Shown: positions 1 to 8,666 of the stretch, one piece after another
How the letters are laid out: every line of letters starts with the position of its first letter
Numbering within the stretch: the stretch's first letter is position 1
NCBI GenBank assembly: GCA_030429685.1
Contig: JAUIEY010000056.1
Coordinates: 1 to 9,953, forward strand
Source: Gammaproteobacteria bacterium
GTDB taxonomy: Bacteria > Pseudomonadota > Gammaproteobacteria > Steroidobacterales > GCA-2729495
Direction of reading: 5' to 3'
DNA: 9,953 bases
The notes under the pieces: model-generated
What the model was told of the DNA's origin: nothing
Databases searched by the model: none
What the model saw: only the letters and a program-made list of their open reading frames with translations
Translations under genes and position numbers: made by a program

Positions 1-1
1 G

Positions 2-610
2 CTGTTCGGCTACCCGGTGCTGATGGCGGCGGACATTCTGATGTTCAGCGCGCATAAAGTGCCGGTGGGTAAAGACCAGATTCAGCACGTCGAAATGGCC
101 CGCGATATCGCGCAGCGTTTCAACCACATCTATGGCGAGACCTTTGTCATTCCGGAAGCTGTAGTGGACGATGCTACGGCGGTGCTGACGGGTCTGGACG
201 GCCGCAAAATGAGCAAGAGCTACGACAACACCATTCCGTTGTTCGCGCCCGCCAAAAAACTCCGCAAGCTGGTGATGAAAATTAAAACCAACTCACTGGA
301 GCCGGGTGAGCCCAAGGACCCGGATGACTGCACCCTGTTCGATATCTACAAAGCTTTTGCCTCACCCGAGGAAACCGCGACGTATCGCAACAAGCTGGAA
401 GCGGGTATGGGCTGGGGTGACGCCAAGCAGGAGTTATTCGAATACCTCGATGCGCACCTTCAGGGGCCGCGTGCAGAATACGAAAAACTTGTTAATGATA
501 CCGGCCATGTCGAAAGTGTTTTGCAGGCGGGCGCTGCCAGGGCCCGCGAGCACTCCACCGCGCTGATCCGCAAAGTCCGCGAGGCTGTCGGGATTGCCGC
601 GCTGGGCTGA
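2..610 (+). CDS. trpS: Tryptophan--tRNA ligase, C-terminal part (5' end outside window)
   Basis: Class I aminoacyl-tRNA synthetase that charges tRNA-Trp with tryptophan in the cytoplasm. The reading frame is open from the first bases, so the gene starts upstream. The 202 visible residues cover the second half of the catalytic domain and the C-terminal helical, anticodon-recognising part. The N-terminal HIGH-type motif is outside the window. Visible family signatures are the ADILMF segment, the VPVGKDQIQHVEMARDIAQR segment that in this family contacts substrate and the dimer interface, and an intact KMSKS loop (nt 206-220) in the context GLDGRKMSKSYDN. The frame is unbroken to a TGA at 608-610. 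It converges on uvrA with 42 bp between stop codons, and no clear intrinsic terminator is visible in that gap. The identification is secure from the motifs; only the start is unknown. Confidence 0.96.
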   Translation: MFGYPVLMAADILMFSAHKVPVGKDQIQHVEMARDIAQRFNHIYGETFVIPEAVVDDATAVLTGLDGRKMSKSYDNTIPLFAPAKKLRKLVMKIKTNSLEPGEPKDPDDCTLFDIYKAFASPEETATYRNKLEAGMGWGDAKQELFEYLDAHLQGPRAEYEKLVNDTGHVESVLQAGAARAREHSTALIRKVREAVGIAALG

Positions 611-628
611 GCGGGTCGATCAGGGGCG

Positions 629-651
629 AATTGTTACTCTGACCCCAAATT
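629..651. repeat. Candidate dispersed-repeat motif between trpS and uvrA
   Basis: The 42-bp gap between the convergent stop codons is largely filled by an A/T-flanked core reading TTGTTACTCTGACCCCAAA (nt 631-649), preceded by GGGG (623-626). The GGGG and CCCC blocks could pair weakly across a 16-nt loop, but there is no T-run, so it is not a convincing terminator. From memory, near-identical TTACTCTGACCCC strings recur between genes in many proteobacterial genomes, often near REP-associated transposase (Y1_Tnp) genes. That link is recollection, not something this window shows, since only one copy is present. Confidence 0.3.
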
Positions 652-652
652 A

Positions 653-3514
<2,862 letters not shown>

Positions 3515-3543
3515 GACGGCAGGGTCGGCGAATAGAACTCCCT

Positions 3544-3572
3544 AATATAGCCCCTTTGGGCCGATTAAGCGC
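3544..3572 (-). promoter_or_regulatory. Possible uvrA promoter
   Basis: On the minus strand a TATATT hexamer (3549-3544) is a reasonable sigma-70 -10 element about 30 nt before the uvrA ATG. The -35 position is weak: GCGCTT at 3572-3567 with 17-bp spacing, or CTTAAT at 3570-3565 with 15-bp spacing. Transcription would begin near 3537, giving a leader of roughly 20-25 nt. This is inferred from sequence only. Confidence 0.3.
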
Positions 3573-3587
3573 ACCCGCCCCTGGGAC

Positions 3588-3601
3588 GCCGGTCTGCCGG
3601 C
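3588..3601. repeat. Short GC hairpin in uvrA-ssb region
   Basis: GCCGG (3588-3592) and CCGGC (3597-3601) form a perfect 5-bp stem with a TCTG loop. There is no T-run on either side. It directly abuts the larger inverted repeat at 3604-3652. Confidence 0.5.
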
Positions 3602-3603
3602 GC

Positions 3604-3652
3604 ATTGTCTTTGCTGCTCAGTCGCTGCGCTCCGATTCGCTGCAAAGACAAT
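3604..3652. repeat. 49-bp inverted-repeat element in uvrA-ssb region
   Basis: The arms ATTGTCTTTGC (3604-3614) and GCAAAGACAAT (3642-3652) are perfect 11-bp reverse complements around a 27-nt interior. The interior holds repeated GCTGC/CGCTG segments. No ORF spans it meaningfully, and neither arm is followed by a T-tract. The layout looks like a small palindromic repeat unit or a mobile-element remnant rather than a terminator. Whether it recurs elsewhere in the genome cannot be told here. Confidence 0.6.
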
Positions 3653-3663
3653 CTCCCGCCAGC

Positions 3664-3678
3664 CCGATTCACAATCGG
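3664..3678. repeat. Short inverted repeat in uvrA-ssb region
   Basis: CCGATT (3664-3669) and AATCGG (3673-3678) are perfect 6-bp reverse complements with a 3-nt CAC centre. It could be an operator-like palindrome or a small hairpin; nothing in the sequence assigns a protein to it. Confidence 0.45.
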
Positions 3679-3700
3679 TCTAAAGCGGCCAGATTTGGAG

Positions 3701-3729
3701 GTGTCTTTTCCGCCCTGAGGACATACAAT
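3701..3729 (+). promoter_or_regulatory. Possible ssb promoter
   Basis: TACAAT at 3724-3729 is a good sigma-70 -10 hexamer. The matching -35 position at 17-bp spacing (GTGTCT, 3701-3706) is poor. Initiation would fall near 3735-3737, at the left edge of the hairpin 3735-3757, leaving a leader of about 70 nt before the ssb start. No CTG-N10-CAG LexA site overlaps it. Confidence 0.35.
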
Positions 3730-3734
3730 CATCA

Positions 3735-3757
3735 GTCCGCCGGGTTCTCCGGCGGAC
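3735..3757 (+). repeat. Perfect 9-bp hairpin upstream of ssb
   Basis: GTCCGCCGG (3735-3743) and CCGGCGGAC (3749-3757) form a perfect GC-rich 9-bp stem with a GTTCT loop. No T-tract follows, so it is not an intrinsic terminator for ssb-strand transcription. If the TACAAT promoter is used, this stem sits at the extreme 5' end of the ssb mRNA. 5'-terminal stems are known to slow RNase E-dependent decay; applying that here is inference. Confidence 0.6.
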
Positions 3758-3791
3758 AACGAAAACAGCGAATTTAGCCGCAATGCGGCGC

Positions 3792-3802
3792 GGAGAAGGG
3801 GG
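3792..3802 (+). promoter_or_regulatory. Ribosome binding site deciding the ssb start
   Basis: A purine-rich GGAGAAGGGGG tract lies 4 nt before the ATG at 3807; its GGAGAAGG part gives a workable spacing of about 7 nt. It selects ATG 3807 over the in-frame ATG at 3783, which would place this tract inside the coding region and add eight residues not expected at an SSB N-terminus. Confidence 0.7.
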
Positions 3803-3806
3803 CGAC

Positions 3807-4241
3807 ATGGCTTCACGAGGCGTAAACAAGGTCATTTTGGTGGGCAGGCTCGGCCAGGATCCGGAGACGAAATACATGCCGAGTGGCGACTGTGTGGTGA
3901 ACGCCAGCCTGGCTACCTCCGAGTCCTGGAAAGACAAGCAATCCGGCGAGAACGTCGAAAAAACGGAGTGGCATCGCATCGTGATGTTCGGTCGTCGCGC
4001 CGAAGTGTTTGCCGAATACACCCGCAAGGGTTCTCAGGTCTATATCGAAGGCCGGCTGCAGACCCGCAAATGGCAGGACCGGGACGGCAACGATCGTTAC
4101 ACCACCGAGGTCAAGGTGGATGACTTCCAGTTCCTCGACAGCAAGGGCAGCAGTGCTGCAGCCCCGGCGCCCCTGCCGACACAGGGTAACGTGGCCGTGG
4201 CACCGGTGGACGCTCCGCCTGAGGACGATATCCCGTTCTAG
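3807..4241 (+). CDS. ssb: Single-stranded DNA-binding protein
   Basis: Homotetrameric OB-fold protein that coats single-stranded DNA during replication, recombination and repair. It recruits partner enzymes through its acidic C-terminal tip. The 144-residue product begins MASRGVNKVILVGRLGQDPE, a typical SSB opening. The OB fold spans about residues 1-108. The aromatic DNA-stacking positions of the E. coli protein appear to be kept (W41, W55, F61, W89). The tail PPEDDIPF matches the conserved partner-binding tip. The linker (about 109-136) is short and Ala/Pro/Val-rich, and lacks the long Gly/Gln-rich stretch of the 178-residue E. coli protein. The start is chosen for the strong ribosome binding site and family alignment. 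The gene is divergent from uvrA, and a long leader separates it from the sulfate gene downstream. Confidence 0.97.
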   Translation: MASRGVNKVILVGRLGQDPETKYMPSGDCVVNASLATSESWKDKQSGENVEKTEWHRIVMFGRRAEVFAEYTRKGSQVYIEGRLQTRKWQDRDGNDRYTTEVKVDDFQFLDSKGSSAAAPAPLPTQGNVAVAPVDAPPEDDIPF

Positions 4242-4479
4242 ACAGGCTGCTCCCGAGTGGTCCCGGGGCCTCCGGAGCCGCTTAAAATAAGGCCTCTGCA
4301 TTGCTTTATAACCATTAGGTATCAGCAATCCGAGGGGCCTGTGCTACCTTACGCGTCCCCTGAAACAGGGGGCTTAAACCCGAACAATAAGTCGGCGCAT
4401 CGGTATGTATATCGGGTGCGCCGATGGTTTTTCTGGAACCTAATAACTTTTAACAATAACGTCTATCAGGAAGCACCCC
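4242..4479 (+). promoter_or_regulatory. Non-coding leader with competing stems upstream of the sulfate activation gene
   Basis: This 238-bp gap contains no credible gene. Several short segments can pair in mutually exclusive ways. AGGGG (4333-4337) can pair with CCCCT (4357-4361). CCCCTG (4357-4362) can instead pair with CAGGGG (4366-4371) across an AAA loop. CCTGT (4338-4342) can pair with ACAGG (4365-4369). ACCCG (4378-4382) can pair with CGGGT (4413-4417), which overlaps the downstream terminator-like hairpin. A weak promoter is possible upstream (TTAAAA 4282-4287 and TTTATA 4305-4310). This is the layout of an attenuator or riboswitch-type leader, but I do not recognise a known class. It could also be a plain intergenic region holding the ssb terminator. 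Confidence 0.4.
4392..4432 (+). terminator. Terminator-like hairpin, either for ssb or as an attenuator
   Basis: TCGGCGCATC (4392-4401) pairs with 4415-4424 as a 10-bp stem containing one T-G wobble. The loop is 13 nt. Three nt after the stem comes a run of five T (4428-4432). The hairpin lies about 150 nt past the ssb stop and 47 nt before the next start codon. It may therefore end ssb transcripts or gate transcription into the sulfate gene. Confidence 0.6.
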
Positions 4480-6192
4480 ATGGGAGCATTCAAAGAAGCG
4501 CACGGCGGCGAACTCAAGCAGCTGTATCTGAACGAAGACGCCGCGGAACAGGCCAAGCAGGACGCCGCCGGCTACCAGAGCTGGGATCTTACCGCCCGCC
4601 AGCTGTGCGACATCGAACTTATTCTTAACGGGGCGTTCTCGCCGCTGGAAGGCTTTCTTGATGAAGCCGATTACAACGGTGTTGTCAGCGACATGCGCCT
4701 TGCCAGCGGGGTGCTCTGGCCCATGCCGATCACGCTGGATGTCAGCGAGGAATTTGCCGCCGGTCTGCAAGCCGGTGAAAAAGTAGCCCTGCGCGATGCC
4801 GAATACGACCTGATTGCCATTCTGACAGTCACCGACATCTGGACGCCGGATAAGGCCAAAGAAGCGCGCGAGGTTTATGGCACCGAGGACGAAGCGCATC
4901 CGGCGGTGCACTACCTGAACAACGTTGCCGGACCGGTATACGTCGGCGGCAAGGTCGAGGGCGTGCAGTACCCCAACCACTACGACTTCAAACTGCTGCG
5001 TGACACCCCGGCAGAAATGCGTGGCCGCTTCCGCAAGCTGGGCTGGCGCAAGGTGGTGGCTTTCCAGACCCGTAACCCGCTGCATCGTGCACATCAGGAA
5101 CTGACTTTCCGTGCCGCCAAAGAAGCCGAAGCCAACCTGCTGATTCAGCCGGTGGTTGGCCTGACCAAGCCCGGCGATGTTGATCACTACACCCGGGTAC
5201 GCTGTTACGAGCATGTGCTGGAACAGTACCCGGAGCAGACCACGACACTGAGTCTGCTGAATCTGGCGATGCGCATGGCCGGACCGCGCGAAGCGGTATG
5301 GCATGGCCTGATCCGCAAGAATTACGGTTGCACCCACATTATTATCGGTCGCGATCATGCCGGTCCCGGCAATGATTCCAACGGCGAACCGTTTTACGGC
5401 CCCTACGATGCTCAGGATCTTTTTAAAGAGCACGAAGCGGAAATGGATATTTCCATGGTGCCGTTCAAGATGATGGTCTACGCCGAAAACAAGGCGCAGT
5501 ACATTCCGGCCGACGAAGCGGATAAAGCCGACAACGTGCTCAGCATATCCGGCACGGAGTTCCGCCGCCGTCTGGCTGAAGGCCTGGAAATTCCTGAATG
5601 GTTCTCGTACCCGAAAGTGGTCGAGGAACTGCGCAAATCCTATCCGCCCAAACACAAACAGGGTTTCACGGTGTTTTTCACCGGGCTGTCCGGATCGGGT
5701 AAGTCCACCATCGCCAATGCGCTGCTGGTAAAGCTGCTGGAAGAGGGCGGTCGCAGTGTCACGCTGCTGGACGGCGATCATGTGCGCAAGCACCTGTCCA
5801 GCGAGCTCGGTTTCTCCAAGGAACATCGCGATCTGAACATCACCCGCATCGGCTACGTAGCCAGCGAAATCACCAAGCACGGCGGCATTGCTATCTGTGC
5901 ACCGATCGCACCTTACACGGCAACGCGCCGCACGGTGCGCGACATGGTTTCCAGGCACGGCGGCTTTATCGAAGTGCATGTTGCAACCTTGCTGGAGACC
6001 TGCGAAGCGCGTGATCGCAAGGGTCTTTACGCTGCGGCACGGGCCGGCAAGATCAAGGAATTTACCGGCATCAGTGATCCGTATGAAGAGCCGGAGAACG
6101 CCGAAGTCGTTATTAAAACGGAAGAACTCAGTCCGGATCTGGCTGCGCAGCGCATCCTCGTGAAGCTGGAAAGTCTGGGCTTCATACGCTAG
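4480..6192 (+). CDS. Bifunctional sulfate adenylyltransferase / adenylylsulfate kinase
   Basis: Activates sulfate for assimilation: ATP plus sulfate gives APS, then a second ATP gives PAPS. Both steps are on one 570-residue chain, unlike the separate CysD/CysN/CysC of E. coli. Residues about 1-165 are the PUA-like N-terminal domain. Residues about 166-390 are the Sat catalytic domain, with QTRN (196-199), the HRAH motif (202-205) and GRDH (290-293). Residues about 394-570 are the APS kinase domain, with Walker A GLSGSGKS (402-409) and DGDHVR (431-436). The position of the E. coli APS kinase phospho-serine reads IAPY rather than ISPY (Ala at about 476). An AGGAAG ribosome binding site (4468-4473) lies 6 nt before the ATG. 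The gene follows a structured leader and precedes miaB by 62 bp, and no other sulfur gene is in the window. Function is secure; no symbol is given because sat, sat/cysC and cysNC-type names are all used for such fusions. Confidence 0.96.
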   Translation: MGAFKEAHGGELKQLYLNEDAAEQAKQDAAGYQSWDLTARQLCDIELILNGAFSPLEGFLDEADYNGVVSDMRLASGVLWPMPITLDVSEEFAAGLQAGEKVALRDAEYDLIAILTVTDIWTPDKAKEAREVYGTEDEAHPAVHYLNNVAGPVYVGGKVEGVQYPNHYDFKLLRDTPAEMRGRFRKLGWRKVVAFQTRNPLHRAHQELTFRAAKEAEANLLIQPVVGLTKPGDVDHYTRVRCYEHVLEQYPEQTTTLSLLNLAMRMAGPREAVWHGLIRKNYGCTHIIIGRDHAGPGNDSNGEPFYGPYDAQDLFKEHEAEMDISMVPFKMMVYAENKAQYIPADEADKADNVLSISGTEFRRRLAEGLEIPEWFSYPKVVEELRKSYPPKHKQGFTVFFTGLSGSGKSTIANALLVKLLEEGGRSVTLLDGDHVRKHLSSELGFSKEHRDLNITRIGYVASEITKHGGIAICAPIAPYTATRRTVRDMVSRHGGFIEVHVATLLETCEARDRKGLYAAARAGKIKEFTGISDPYEEPENAEVVIKTEELSPDLAAQRILVKLESLGFIR

Positions 6193-6254
6193 GCTGAACT
6201 GAGTCCAAACCGACCCACGAGGCTTCGTAACATACAGGTAAGCGGTTCCTGGTC

Positions 6255-7595
6255 ATGCCAGGCAAACTCTATATAAAGACTTTCGGTTGTCAGATGAACG
6301 AGTACGATTCCACCAAGATGGTGGACGTGCTGCGTGAAAGCCATGGACTTGAACTGACCGACCAGCCTGAAGAAGCCGACGTCCTGCTGCTTAACACCTG
6401 TTCCGTGCGCGAGAAGGCGCAGGAAAAAGTTTTCTCGCAGCTGGGCCGCTGGAAAACCTGGAAGCAGCATAAGCCCGGCCTGGTCATCGGCGTGGGCGGC
6501 TGCGTGGCCAGCCAGGAAGGTGACGCCATTACGCAGCGGGCGCCCTATGTCGATCTGGTATTCGGGCCACAGACTCTGCATCGCCTGCCCGCCATGCTTG
6601 ATGCCGCCCGCAGTGACGGCACCGCGGTGGTGGACGTGAGTTTTCCCGAGATCGAAAAGTTCGATCATCTGCCGCCGCCGCGCAAAGAAGGGCCGACGGC
6701 TTTTGTTTCGGTCATGGAAGGCTGCAGCAAGTACTGCAGTTTCTGCGTCGTGCCCTATACCCGCGGCGAGGAAATCAGCCGGCCGCTCGACGACGTGGTT
6801 GCCGAAGTGGTGAAACTGGCCCGCGCCGGCGTCCGCGAAGTCACCCTGCTGGGGCAGAACGTTAACGGTTACCGGGGCGCGACCCATGACGGCAAAATCG
6901 CCGACCTGGCTACGCTGATTCGCTACGTTGCTGCTATCGACAGTATTGACCGGATTCGTTACACCACTTCGCACCCGCTGGAATTCAATGACCGGCTGAT
7001 TGACGCGTTTGCCGATGTGCCCAAGCTGGCGAATTATTTGCACCTGCCGGTGCAAAGCGGTGCGGATCGTATTCTGGCGCTGATGAAACGCGGCTATACG
7101 GCGCTGGAGTACAAGCAGAAAATCCGCCGGCTGCGCGAAGTGCGGCCGGATATCTCCCTGTCCACCGACATCATTGTCGGCTTTCCGGGCGAGACCGAGC
7201 GCGATTTTCAGGCCACGCTGGATCTGGTCAGGGAGATTGGCTTCGACCAGTCCTTCAGTTTTGTCTACAGTGCGCGGCCGGGCACCCCGGCAGCGGCATT
7301 CCCGGATGACGTGAGCCGCGAGGAAAAACTCGCGCGGCTCGCTGAACTGCAGCAGCAGATTAACCGGCAGGCGATGCAGATCAGTGAGGCCATGGTCGGG
7401 ACGGTGCAGCGCGTGCTGGTCGAACGGCCCGCCAAAAAGAACGTGCGGGAAGTGGCCGGCAAGACCGAGAACAACCGCTGGGTCAATTTTCAGGCCGATC
7501 CGGATGTAATCGGCCGCTTTGTTGATGTGATGATTACGGAAGCGCTGCCCAATTCCCTGCGCGGCCGGCTGCATATGCAGTCCGAGGCTGCCTGA
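6255..7595 (+). CDS. miaB: tRNA-2-methylthio-N6-dimethylallyladenosine synthase
   Basis: Radical-SAM methylthiotransferase that adds a methylthio group to i6A37 next to the anticodon in tRNAs reading UNN codons. The 446-residue protein has all expected parts. The N-terminal UPF0004 domain carries three cluster-binding cysteines: C12 in FGCQMNEYDS, C49 in NTCSVREK and C83 in GGCVA. The radical-SAM CxxxCxxC motif is C157/C161/C164 in EGCSKYCSFCVVPYTRGEE. A C-terminal TRAM RNA-binding domain spans about residues 378-441. The ATG at 6255 gives the family opening KLYIKTFGCQMNEYD, but its ribosome binding site is weak (AGGTAAG, 6236-6242). It heads the miaB-ybeZ-ybeY-corC cluster. No convincing promoter is visible in the 62 bp after the sulfate gene, so read-through from that gene is possible. 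Confidence 0.97.
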   Translation: MPGKLYIKTFGCQMNEYDSTKMVDVLRESHGLELTDQPEEADVLLLNTCSVREKAQEKVFSQLGRWKTWKQHKPGLVIGVGGCVASQEGDAITQRAPYVDLVFGPQTLHRLPAMLDAARSDGTAVVDVSFPEIEKFDHLPPPRKEGPTAFVSVMEGCSKYCSFCVVPYTRGEEISRPLDDVVAEVVKLARAGVREVTLLGQNVNGYRGATHDGKIADLATLIRYVAAIDSIDRIRYTTSHPLEFNDRLIDAFADVPKLANYLHLPVQSGADRILALMKRGYTALEYKQKIRRLREVRPDISLSTDIIVGFPGETERDFQATLDLVREIGFDQSFSFVYSARPGTPAAAFPDDVSREEKLARLAELQQQINRQAMQISEAMVGTVQRVLVERPAKKNVREVAGKTENNRWVNFQADPDVIGRFVDVMITEALPNSLRGRLHMQSEAA

Positions 7596-7646
7596 CAGGT
7601 GCAGGGCAATAATTGCGCAACAATGAGGACGTATAACGTTTAGCTA

Positions 7647-8666
7647 TTGAACGCAGCCATTGAAACCCGGGAATTCCTGCTGGAACCGGCCAACAATGCC
7701 GTACTGGCCAACCTCTGCGGCCAGTTTGATGAACATCTGCGGCAAATCGAGCAACGCCTGGGTGTACGTATCAGCAACCGTGGCAACCGCTTTCGCGTGG
7801 TAGGCCCGCAGCAGGCCTCGCTGCTCGGGGCGCAGGTGCTGCATGAATTGTATGAACTCGCCGGGCAGGAAAACCTTGATTCCCGGCGCGTGCACATTTG
7901 CCTGCAGGAAACCACCATGAACAATCATGCAGAAACACCTGCCGAGGGCGGCGCCGACGAGGCGCGGCAACCGCAGCAGGACGATGACGTTATCAGTACG
8001 CGGCGGGTGCGGATCAAGCCGCGCGGACCGAACCAGAAAAGCTATGTACGCAATCTGCGCAACAGCGACTTGAGCTTCGGCATCGGCCCTGCCGGCACCG
8101 GCAAGACCTATCTCGCGGTTGCCCGGGCAGTTGAAGCGCTTGACCAGGAAGAAGTGCGTCGCATTGTACTGGTGCGGCCGGCAGTGGAAGCCGGCGAGCG
8201 GCTGGGTTTTCTGCCCGGCGACATGTCGCAGAAAGTCGATCCCTATCTGCGCCCGATGTACGACGCCCTGTATGAAATGGTGGGCTTCGAGCGGGTCGCG
8301 CGGCTGATCGAAAAGAACATTATCGAAGTGGCGCCGCTGGCCTTCATGCGCGGGCGCTCACTGAACGAAAGTTTCATTATTCTTGATGAAGCGCAGAACA
8401 CCACCGTCGAGCAGATGAAAATGTTTTTGACCCGCATGGGTTTCGGCTCACGGGCAGTCGTGACCGGTGACGTTACGCAGATCGATTTGCCGCGCAATCA
8501 GGTCTCCGGGTTGCGGCATGTGCTCCGCGTGTTGCGCGATGTGGACGGTGTTTCGTTCAGCTTTTTTACTGCCCGAGATGTGGTGCGCCACTCGCTGGTG
8601 CAACGCATTGTCGAGGCGTATCAGGATTTCGACGCGGACGGGCCGGGAGCCGACGCCGACTCGTGA
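7647..8666 (+). CDS. ybeZ: PhoH-like ATPase YbeZ, TTG start
   Basis: PhoH-family P-loop ATPase, a predicted partner of the endoribonuclease YbeY in RNA metabolism. The 339 residues hold an N-terminal KH-like part (about 1-90), an acidic Gln/Asp-rich linker (about 95-114) and the PhoH ATPase core. The core has Walker A GPAGTGKT (147-154), Walker B with ILDEAQN (245-251) and the strongly conserved RPAVEAGERLGFLPGD segment (177-192). TTG at 7647 is preferred because the N-terminus TREFLLEPANNAVLANLCG then matches the remembered start of E. coli YbeZ. No in-frame ATG or GTG near this point fits, and an in-frame TAG at 7641-7643 excludes the ATG at 7623. The only SD-like sequence (GAGGA, 7625-7629) is 17 nt away, which is too far to be typical. 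It lies 51 bp after miaB and overlaps ybeY by 4 nt. Confidence 0.94.
   Translation: MNAAIETREFLLEPANNAVLANLCGQFDEHLRQIEQRLGVRISNRGNRFRVVGPQQASLLGAQVLHELYELAGQENLDSRRVHICLQETTMNNHAETPAEGGADEARQPQQDDDVISTRRVRIKPRGPNQKSYVRNLRNSDLSFGIGPAGTGKTYLAVARAVEALDQEEVRRIVLVRPAVEAGERLGFLPGDMSQKVDPYLRPMYDALYEMVGFERVARLIEKNIIEVAPLAFMRGRSLNESFIILDEAQNTTVEQMKMFLTRMGFGSRAVVTGDVTQIDLPRNQVSGLRHVLRVLRDVDGVSFSFFTARDVVRHSLVQRIVEAYQDFDADGPGADADS

Noticed and set aside
3783..3806. Upstream in-frame ATG as the ssb start
   Set aside because: It would add MRRGEGGD before the canonical SSB N-terminus and would place the strong ribosome binding site inside the gene.
3515..3806. LexA/SOS box expected between uvrA and ssb
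   Set aside because: I searched for CTG-N10-CAG by eye and found no match, so no SOS site is annotated.
4268..4280. Palindromic CTCCGGAG region just after ssb as a terminator
   Set aside because: The stem is short and almost loop-less, and no T-run follows. The hairpin at 4392-4432 is a much better candidate.
3813..4328. 171-codon minus-strand frame over ssb
   Set aside because: It is antisense to ssb and runs into the leader region. No family features are visible.
4450..5979. 509-codon open frame on the minus strand
   Set aside because: It lies antisense to the Sat/APS-kinase gene. The translation is His/Gln/Arg-rich without recognisable motifs, as expected for the complement of a GC-rich gene.
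6189..7574. 461-codon open frame on the minus strand
   Set aside because: It is antisense to miaB, whose motifs are intact along the whole length. The composition is that of a shadow frame.
7632..7637. TATAAC as a -10 element for ybeZ
   Set aside because: There is no suitable -35 at 16-18 bp spacing, and initiation would fall at or after the TTG start codon.
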